Positions 1-8,200 of a DNA stretch of 23,461 nucleotides are shown piece after piece. How positions within the stretch are numbered: position 1 is the first letter of the stretch; every line of letters begins with the position of its first letter. Both the position numbers and the translations under genes were made by a program. The notes beneath the pieces are model-generated. The model saw only the letters and a program-made list of their open reading frames with translations. It was not told the origin of the DNA and searched no databases. This DNA comes from Lentimonas sp002292345. Its GTDB lineage: Bacteria > Verrucomicrobiota > Verrucomicrobiia > Opitutales > Coraliomargaritaceae. The stretch lies in NCBI GenBank assembly GCA_964187655.1, contig CAXLMP010000063.1, positions 1-23,461 of the forward strand, read 5' to 3'.

Positions 1-157
1 AGCTACCACAGATTCTGATGGCACTCATTTCATCAGCGATGGCGGAAACAACTACACTGGAACGTTCTCTGTCACCCCCGTCCCAGAACCAGGCACTTAT
101 GCTCTAATCGCAGGACTACTCAGTCTTAGCTACATCGCAGTGCGCCGGCGCAGTTAA
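1..157 (+). CDS. C-terminal end of a PEP-CTERM exported protein (partial)
   Basis: This is an open frame entering from the left edge (codons begin at base 2) and ending with TAA at 155-157. The visible 51 residues end in a textbook PEP-CTERM sorting signal: the motif VPEPGTYAL, then a hydrophobic stretch (IAGLLSLSYIAV), then a basic tail (RRRS). In Gram-negative bacteria with an exosortase system this tail directs the protein to the cell envelope, where it is processed. The preceding residues are Gly/Asp/Asn/Thr-rich, as in secreted adhesin-like or polysaccharide-associated proteins, but the functional part lies outside the window, so no specific role can be given. A strong terminator follows 20 bp downstream. 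Confidence 0.88.
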   Translation, partial: ATTDSDGTHFISDGGNNYTGTFSVTPVPEPGTYALIAGLLSLSYIAVRRRS

Positions 158-176
158 TACACATTTTCAAAACCAC

Positions 177-209
177 AAAACCGTTGATACATGAATCAAC
201 GGTTTTTTT
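177..209 (+). terminator. Rho-independent terminator after the PEP-CTERM gene
   Basis: An 8-bp perfect inverted repeat (CCGTTGAT at 181-188 and ATCAACGG at 195-202) has a 6-nt loop. It is extended by four A-T pairs (177-180 with 203-206) and followed by a T run to 209. It sits 20 bp after the stop codon of the PEP-CTERM gene and 24 bp before the next start, so it separates the two transcription units. Confidence 0.9.
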
Positions 210-232
210 GTGCCTAGTATTAAATTTACCAA

Positions 233-970
233 ATGAAGCATCTCTCACTAAGTTTACTTGTTGGAACTATGGCTTGGCTACAGGTCAGCCTCCCCATACA
301 GGGTTATGCTCAAGCAGGGCTTAGAGAGAAAATTTTACAGTCACACGCAGGCGTGCAATCAATACGGATAAACGCCTTGTTAATCACCGACGAAGGTGAG
401 CGGCAACTTTTTATAGTGAAAAAAGGGCAGTCCATGATCCGATTCAGTGTAAACAATAGTAATGGTCGTAATACCTTTACGTTGTTATTCAACCAAGGCT
501 CAGTCGTGAGCATCTTGGATACTGATGGGCAGTTGAAGGTTGAAACAAAGCAAGCTGATGAAGCCGCCTCTCAACTGTTCGACTTACTCATGCTCAACCC
601 CGAGTATCACTTTAGAGCTGTCGATGGCTTTCCATTATCGCATAAAATATTTAATGATTACCGCATCGAATTCACTTATGAAATCGATAAAACATCGAAA
701 GTGACCTCGGATGTGCAAGGAAAAAGACGCATCATTGGTGCTAATCTCTATCGGTTAGCTAACACAGAAACAAAAGAAGTGCTTTTACGCAGTTTTCAAA
801 TTAATAGCTTCAGCAAGTTCTCGAATCAAATTGAAGCGCCACAGGAACTCCAATTTATCGACGAGGAAACTGCTGATATATCACACATTCGAGTCACCAC
901 CGTGACCTACAATAGCGGCATACCAAATTTTTTGTTTAAAATACAAGAAGCACAAGACAGCCGTCCTTAA
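233..970 (+). CDS. Exported hypothetical protein, possibly LolA-like fold
   Basis: The product is 245 residues. An N-terminal signal peptide is clear (basic MKH, hydrophobic LSLSLLVGTMAWLQVSL, probable cleavage near residues 26-27 after GYA). The mature part is rich in alternating beta-strand patterns and ends with a segment (RVTTVTYNSGIPNFLFKI) resembling the last strands of LolA/outer-membrane-lipoprotein-sorting-like periplasmic proteins. That resemblance is an inference from pattern only. A periplasmic protein is well supported; a lipoprotein-carrier role is not. The gene is visibly more A+T-rich than the glycosidase genes nearby. Its stop codon overlaps the stop of the convergent lacI-type gene in the shared tetranucleotide TTAA at 967-970. 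No Shine-Dalgarno sequence precedes the ATG. Confidence 0.75.
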   Translation: MKHLSLSLLVGTMAWLQVSLPIQGYAQAGLREKILQSHAGVQSIRINALLITDEGERQLFIVKKGQSMIRFSVNNSNGRNTFTLLFNQGSVVSILDTDGQLKVETKQADEAASQLFDLLMLNPEYHFRAVDGFPLSHKIFNDYRIEFTYEIDKTSKVTSDVQGKRRIIGANLYRLANTETKEVLLRSFQINSFSKFSNQIEAPQELQFIDEETADISHIRVTTVTYNSGIPNFLFKIQEAQDSRP

Positions 971-2013
971 TCCGGAAAGCTCCTCAAACTCGGCCCATCG
1001 ACCCAGATGCTTTCGATCTGCACAACCTTAGGATGCTCCTGTGCGCCGAATTCATTCTTCTGCAATTGGCCGACCACCAAATCGACGCCGGCGCTGCCGA
1101 CTTCACGATTATTCTGACGCATGCCGGCTAAGTGCGGGATGCCGACGTGCCAATCTAAGTGCACCAGTGCTAGTTCTTTCGGGATCTTCAGACCATCTTC
1201 GACCAGCGCGTCATAGAGTTCCAGCTTGTTAGTCAGCACCACATCGGGCTGCTGCTTGCGAATTTCCGCCACTGCCGTAGCAATATCCTCAGTGTCCAAA
1301 GCGAGCATATCCAATTTGTCCATCTGTGGCAGATGCCGGGATACACTGAAAAAGCCAGCACTGAACTTTTCATCCAGTAGCGCATCATCTTTTGCAGGCA
1401 AAACCAACAGTGGTCGTTTATAGCCCATCTCCAGCACTTTCTGAGTCGCTTGGCGAGCGGTCAAATATTGGTCATTCGACGAACAATTCAATTGGTTATT
1501 TAAATGCGTCACGCCGATGACCGAACAGGCAAAGTCATACCAAAACTTAGAATAGCTGCCATGGATCGCATCCAAATCTAGCGCTGCAATTAAAATGAGC
1601 CCACGAATGCCGCGCGTTTCGACGATCTGTTTTAACCGCTCTGGCCGCATGTCAGGTTGCTGTAACCAAAACTCCTCGATGCCATAGCCGAGTTGTTCAC
1701 CACGCTGCAGGATGCCCTCACGAAGGCGTTTAAACGTGTGGTTCTGGCTGAGATCCTTGAGCGGCGAACAATTGATCAACGCAAGGTTGGCCTGAAAAGT
1801 CGGTTGGCGTCCGGCGCGCAATTGCGTCATTAGCGAATCCACCACCGGATTGCGCCGGTAGCCCATCTCATCGGCGAACCGTTGAATCCGCACACGGGTT
1901 GCCTCCGGAATCCGTGGATCGTTGCGCAGAGCTAAGGAAACAGCCGATTTACTCACACCCGCAGCATCCGCGATCTGTTGCATATTGGGGCGTCGTTCAG
2001 GGGACTTAGGCAT
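967..2013 (-). CDS. LacI-family transcriptional regulator
   Basis: The product is a 348-residue DNA-binding repressor. Residues 10-30 form the LacI-type helix-turn-helix (MQQIADAAGVSKSAVSLALR), followed by the Asp-Pro-Arg-Ile-Pro / Val-Arg-Ile-Gln helix and the GYRRNP hinge (51-56). The remaining ~290 residues are a periplasmic-binding-protein-like effector domain, with strands such as RGLILIAALD and PDVVLTNKLE. LacI proteins bind a sugar-type effector and leave palindromic operators. The gene is divergent from three secreted alpha-glucan hydrolases, so control of that cluster and of itself is the obvious inference. Operator-like repeats occur in the shared promoter region. The VVDSLMTQL segment after the hinge is typical of LacI proteins of Opitutia and relatives. 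The effector cannot be named from sequence; a maltooligosaccharide is a reasonable guess. Confidence 0.93.
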   Translation of the reverse strand: MPKSPERRPNMQQIADAAGVSKSAVSLALRNDPRIPEATRVRIQRFADEMGYRRNPVVDSLMTQLRAGRQPTFQANLALINCSPLKDLSQNHTFKRLREGILQRGEQLGYGIEEFWLQQPDMRPERLKQIVETRGIRGLILIAALDLDAIHGSYSKFWYDFACSVIGVTHLNNQLNCSSNDQYLTARQATQKVLEMGYKRPLLVLPAKDDALLDEKFSAGFFSVSRHLPQMDKLDMLALDTEDIATAVAEIRKQQPDVVLTNKLELYDALVEDGLKIPKELALVHLDWHVGIPHLAGMRQNNREVGSAGVDLVVGQLQKNEFGAQEHPKVVQIESIWVDGPSLRSFPD

Positions 2014-2014
2014 A

Positions 2015-2197
2015 ATTGGACAGTTGAACCGACTTTTAGAAAAGTGTAACGACTCAGACTAGTCGACAGTTGAATGTGCGTATAAAGGACATAAATGGGA
2101 CTATTTTATGCTCTAATCACTCCAATTGACAGATATGATCGCTCCAATGCACGGACTCACTCGACAGTCAGCCCTCCGCGCGGTTAAACTGTTGAAC
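2015..2197. promoter_or_regulatory. Candidate LacI operators between the regulator and the amylase genes
   Basis: Three related 15-mers lie in the divergent region. GTTAAACTGTTGAAC (2183-2197) is palindromic at 6 of 7 base pairs around a central T. ATTGGACAGTTGAAC (2015-2029, two bases before the regulator's start) is palindromic at 4 of 7 and matches the first site at 11 of 15 positions. AGTCGACAGTTGAAT (2061-2075) is palindromic at 5 of 7. The GACAG core recurs at 2128-2132 and 2163-2167. The pattern suits dimeric LacI proteins binding at several spaced sites. Two of the three sites would lie in the leader of the regulator's own transcript, suggesting autorepression. This is inference from repeat structure and position only. 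Confidence 0.55.
2103..2131 (-). promoter_or_regulatory. Candidate promoter of the lacI-type gene
   Basis: On the minus strand a -10-like TAAAAT (complement of 2103-2108) is preceded, after 17 bp, by the poor -35 candidate TGTCAA (complement of 2126-2131). Transcription would begin near 2096, placing the operator-like repeats at 2061-2075 and 2015-2029 inside the leader, which fits negative autoregulation. Confidence 0.28.
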
Positions 2198-2212
2198 TAT
2201 GGAACCTATTAC
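2184..2212 (+). promoter_or_regulatory. Candidate promoter of the glucan-hydrolase genes
   Basis: A weak sigma70-like pair is present: TTAAAC at 2184-2189, a 17-bp spacer and TATTAC at 2207-2212. The -35-like element lies inside the best LacI-type palindrome (2183-2197), so a bound repressor would block it. An alternative pair is TTTAGA at 2240-2245 with TATTTA at 2264-2269 (18-bp spacer). Neither is close to consensus. Confidence 0.3.
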
Positions 2213-2288
2213 CCTCGCAGCGAAACATAGCTAGTCTGGTTTAGAAAATCCATATTCGGCCAATATTTAAATTAGGTCACTTATTCTG

Positions 2289-5200
2289 ATGCCTCTCTTT
2301 AATCATAGACACACCTGCTACGCCAAAGTGGTCCTTTTCGGGCTACTTTGCTTAATTGGCCGAATCAGTCATGGCGAAGCGATGCTGCAGTATTTCAATA
2401 CGGATTGGGCTGAGATCACCCGTAAGATGCCGGAGCTCGCTGAGGCGGGTTATTCGTCCCTCTGGCTCCCTCCCCCAACCAAGGGCAGCGGCGGCCTCTC
2501 GGTCGGCTACGACCTGTGGGACCCGTTTGATCTAGGCGGCAAAGACCAGCGCAACACGGTCCGCACTCGCTACGGCACCGAAGCCGAACTGCTCGAGCTC
2601 GTTCGAGTGGCTCACCGCTTTGGCATCCGTATCTATTTTGACAATATCATGAACCACCGTGCCTTTGATATCCCGGGGTTCAATGAAGACACTCCGATCG
2701 ATGTTTACCCAGGTCTCGTGCCGGAGGACTTCCACCTGCAAACCACGCAAGAAGGCTTTTACCGCAAGTGGGATAACACCCGCGACTGGAACAGCGCTTG
2801 GCAGGTGCAACACCTCGGTCTCGCCGACCTGATCGATATCGCACAGGAGCCCGGCACCACTAACTACAACTTTGGCCCAAACGAAGGTGATACCTTCCCT
2901 AAGATCAAGTTAATCCGCGACCTCGAACGTCCTGAGCAATACGCGTACGACAAAGACGGCAGCTACATCGGTTTCGGCGGCCTACTGCCTCTTGCTGAAG
3001 CACTCCTCATTTCCGAAGGTAATCCGACACCGGAAGATGCACAAATCAAAGCTCGTGCGCAGCTATACCTCACCGACAACTCTGGTGTGTACGAAGAGTA
3101 TGTCGAAGCCTACCTCAATCGCGCCGCGCGCTGGTTGATGGATCGCACCAAGGCCGATGGCCTACGCCTCGATGCAGTCAAACACATCCGCGCCGATTTT
3201 TTCGGTGCCACTTTTGGCGAGGGCAAAGACTTCGACGATTACGGATATTCTGGCCAAGTGCAGCGGCAGTTCAACCTGACACGCGGTTTCAGCGATGCCA
3301 ACCACCGCGACTCCCTATTTAACACCGAAGCACCCCGCGACGATGCGATGCTCTTCGGCGAACACCTCGGCGAGCCTCCTGGCTATGGCCCCTATTTCGA
3401 TTCGGGCATGCGCTTGGTGGACAACCCACTACGCCAACAGTTCAACGATCGCCTCGGCAGTCCTTGGAATGGTCTCAGTGGCTTTGATAGTGCTGGAGCT
3501 GGTGGCTTCGACCCCTCGCTTACAGTGATGCACGCGCAGAGCCACGACAACGACTACGCCTCTCGCCGCGAACTGCAGCACGCCATGTATTTCACACGAG
3601 CAGGTCTCGGGCTGCTTTACACCGACGGCAACTACCAAGCCGAAACGCTCGGCGAATCCGGCGGCGCTTTTCCACGGCACGCCAACACCTCCTTCCTCGG
3701 CCAATGGGATGACCGCCGCGTCCCCAACATCCTTTACATCCACGAACAATTCGCTCGCGGTTACCAAGTCGGCAAATACGCCGACGGCGATGTCATTATC
3801 TATGAGCGTATGGATAAACGCGAAAACGGCGGCATGCCTGATAGCGACGGCGTCACCATGCTGTTCATGCTCAATGACGATTACTCGACAGGGCACGGAC
3901 GCAGCTTCGACACCAGCTATCCAGCAACTGCTGGCGGCAGTGATGCCTACTTATATAACTATTCCGACTATGGCGGGGGGTTTTACAAATACGCTTCCGA
4001 TCTCACCAACGGCACCACCGCCATCCCTGCTGGCGGCTACTTTGTATTCGGCTGGAAAAACCCCGATCCTTCCACCCTCTGGTCCGCTTCCGGTGGACGC
4101 CCCATCACCTTTTACCAAAGCGGCGTCGAAGTCGGCACGGTCGATATCCTCCGTCGCGATGGCCCTAACGGTGATGCTGACTTCCACGGCGACACACTCC
4201 CCCCCGAAAGCCAGCCAATCATTAGCAATCCTGACAGCGGTGACTACACTTATACCGCTACCATTCCACGCATCACCGATGGCAGCGACCTCGACATCAT
4301 TGCCCGCGTCGATGGCTCAGCAGAGAATGTACTGTTCAAACTCGATGGCGGCATTGACCTCAATGGCACACGACCGGCATCGACCAATGTGGGGGTCGCC
4401 AATAACGACCCCGTCAACCGCGATCATCCACCAGCACTTTCTTGGGATATGTTCCTTGGTTTCGAGCAGCCGACTTTCATCAATCGTATCCACCCGGAAC
4501 TGTTTGCGGCACAAGTCACCGGATCCCGCGACATCACCGGTTCCGCCGGCGCAGAGACCTTTTCCACAACAATTGGCCAAGCCGGATTCACCATCATCGA
4601 AGGAAGTGGCTCTCGCTTCACTGACGGCGACACGGCCGACTTTCTTTATCACGATCCTGTAGGTGCCGTCGCTGACGATGCAGGAGTTTCCAGCAACATG
4701 TTTGATGACGATGGTAGCGCAATCACGCTTTGGGCGAAAACCAACTCCGTCGGTGCAGGCTATAAGATGTACGTCTACTACACCAGCGACGGAAGCTTCC
4801 CCGAAGGCGCGGCTGGCAGTGGAAACGGCACGACTCAGGCCGTCGAGCTAAGCTATCAGCACAGCAACGACGCTGACACCACTGATTGGTGGATGTCGGC
4901 CACGATACCAACTCCACCCAGCAGCACCACACTACGCTATAAAATATCCATATTTAAAGAACTTGCCTACAGCTGGTTCCCCGGCAACGCCGCCTCAGTT
5001 GATCGTAAAACCAAGATGCTGACCCAATACGCAATCAACAACTTTGATGCGACCACCGCCACTTTTTACCCACACTTCGACTATGCCAAAGACCCACAAG
5101 GCACTGCGCTCACGGCTACAGGCCTCGAAGAAGGCATGCACGTGCTTCGCGCTCGTGCTTTCCTGAATCGCTCGGGCCAAGCGTCTATCTACAACACTTT

Positions 5201-8200
5201 CATACAAACCTTCTACTACGATACTGAACGCGCTCAGGGTGAAATCCGCTATCCCGAAAACAATGGTGATACCATCGGCGGCTCCAACTACGGCGTGGTC
5301 GTGCGCACCGACAACACCGTCAAGGAAGTATGGTATCGTATCGAAGATTCGGTTACGAGCAATGACGATATTAATACTGGCGGCAGTTATGGCAACGGCT
5401 TCGGCTTCGAACCCTTCACCGACACGAATCAAAATGGCACTCGCGACATTGGCGAAACCTTCGAAGACCTCAACGGTAATGAAGCATGGGATACCAATGA
5501 TAGCAATATGTGGGTACGCGCATCTGAGCTCACCCCGAGCCTCAACATCACTCCCAGCGATCCTTCCTACGCCAAAGAGTGGCGCTTCGATTATATCAAT
5601 GTCCCAGCCTCTGGAACAGCCGACATAAAGGTGCGCTTGCGTGAGGTATCATCTGCGGGGTTTGAAGATTTCAATCTAAATGACACGACGGGGCACTACA
5701 CCACTCTAACACGCACCGTAAACACTGCAGGACCAAACGAGCGCATATTTATTGCGTTCCCATCACAAGATGGGCAGATCGTCGATCAGACTTACGTGAT
5801 GAAAGTCTACTTCAGTAAATTGCTCGCAGATGGACTCTCAGAGCAGCAGCTCATCGATCGTTTTCTCATCAGCATTGGCTCTACTCAAGAAGGCAACGCT
5901 GGCGAACCACAAAGCCGCGAAAATTACTCCATCGTTTACAATGAAACCCCCGAGTATCACGCGCTAGCCTTCACGCTGCCGAACCTCTACAACGATTTAC
6001 CGAGCTACGACCACAAGATCACCGTCACGCACGATCGTCCCTCTCCAGCCACGGACTTCGAGTCCACTCGAATCGTACGCGCCCTCCCAGTCACGACACC
6101 ACGTGTGCTAATCGTCAATCCACCAGAACTCGATTCCGATGGACGCACTTTTGAAATCGTCTTACCCGACATTCCGACTCCTGCTCCAGAAGACCGTCAA
6201 TTCACCATCCAAGTCGCCACCAATCTCGATGCGACCAATGTCTCCCTTAACTTTATTGATCTCAAAGGATCCAGCGTTGGCACGCCCACTGCGAGCGAAG
6301 AAGGTAACAGTCAGTTTTGGGATTTCCTTTGGTCTGACATCGACCAAGGTACGTATCGCTTCACCGCCACTGTGACTGCTCCAGGAGGCAGTGCCACCGC
6401 TGACCGCAACACCACTGTCCTATTCCGAGAGCTCGTCGACGAAGACGACACAGATACTGACGACGATGACGACGGCCTCCTCGACAACGACGAAAACACC
6501 GCTCAATTTTTGCCCAACCAAAGCCCAGACGGCGGCATCACCCCGGCTCCTAAGCCGAACCCCGAGCAATGGACCAACGGCGAGGTGCATGCTTACTTCG
6601 CTTACGGCAAATCCAGCCCGTTCTCTCCGGACAGCGATGGCGACGGTCTGCCCGATGGGCTCGAAGTCGGCTGGCGCACCATCTCTGGCGACCCGCCGAC
6701 AGATATTACCACTAACACAGATGGTGATGCTTATCCGAATTTCATCGGTGACCTAGATCCACCCTTTTACAACACGCTCGATAATTATGGCAAAGTCCCG
6801 GACGTTGATAGTCAGAGCCTCGGCGGCGACCGCGCCAAGCAAGTCGGCGGCACAGTCACCGACCCCAGCAATCCGGATAGCGATAACGACGGCATATTGG
6901 ACGGCATTGAAGACGCTAATCGCAATGGTTGGATCGACGGCGACGGTGCCACCATTGACCCGACCTTTGATCCTTGGCTCGCGCGCAGTTGGCCAGACGG
7001 CATCTTAGACTCGGCAGATACATGGCTCGAAACCGATCCAAATAATCCCGATACAGACAGCGATGCTGCCAGTGATGGTTATGGCGAAGATACCAATTTC
7101 GACGGCATGATCGAAGGTGATAGCAATGACGACCGGAGCTACGACGCCACTGAAGCATGGTCCGAAACCGACCCGCTTAATCGCGATACCGACGGCGACG
7201 GCCTGCCCGACGGCTGGGAAAAAAACAATGGCCTCGACCCACTCGACGACGGCGTTGATAGCCTACGCACCGTAACCGCCGCAGATGGCGACATTAATCA
7301 AGGCGGCAGCGGTGATCCCGACGGCGACGGCTTTGACAATGCCACCGAACTCGCCAACGGCACCCGGCCACTCGAAGACGACAACGTGCCGCCACCGCCA
7401 GCGAACTCGATCATCATCGGCCCCGGTGACGACGACTCAGTCGGCGACGTTGCAAATCTCAACGAATTTACCGATTGGACGATCGACGATCTTCTCGCCC
7501 TCGACGAATACGATGGCAATGGCACCAATAACCAAGGCACTGACATTTACAAAGCCTACGATGGATTCGATAGCTCGCGCGATATCGTAGCCTTCTACTT
7601 CCGCGACGGCGGCGGCGATGGGAAGCTCTACTTCCGTTTCGACTTCCAAGACCTCCAAGCATTTGCCGAGGAAGGCAATCTCGACGCCTATATCGTCATC
7701 GATACGGGCAATACCGCAGTCGGCGAGTCAGCCCTACCCGAAGACGTCGACACACGCACCAACATGCTTTGGGAGGCAGTCGTCGCGATTTATCAAGCAG
7801 ACAACGGTGCAGTGTATATCGACACCGACTCCGGCGATAACACCACCGCCATCGGTGAAGATCTCTTTGCCAAAGGCGTCGTACGTCGTACGCAGACCAG
7901 CGAAAACGGTTTCGGCCAAGCCTACTTCAATTCAGAACTCGATGCACTGGAAGTATCGATCAGCCGCCAAGCCTTGCTCGACGCGGGCTGGAACGGCAAC
8001 GCCGACAACCTCAACTTCCAAGTCTACACGACACGCGATGGCATCGACAACTCCGGCCCAGGTGCGGGCGATATCGGCGGGCGCAGTGACGTGCGCGATT
8101 CCATTCGTAACGACTTCATCGCCTCCTCTTATTACAAAGATCAAAGCAGTCTCGGCGGCGACAAGAGCATCCTCTACAGCTGGTTCAGCCGCACTGGCGA

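Noticed and set aside
3709..4662. 317-codon plus-strand frame inside the giant hydrolase
   Set aside because: It is a shadow in another frame of a gene with clear protein motifs, and its translation is low-complexity Ser/Thr/Pro/Ala.
6438..7395. The tandem Asp/Gly-coding repeats considered as a CRISPR-like or DNA-level repeat array
   Set aside because: The repetition is in the protein (calcium-loop units of variable spacing), not in identical DNA repeats with spacers.
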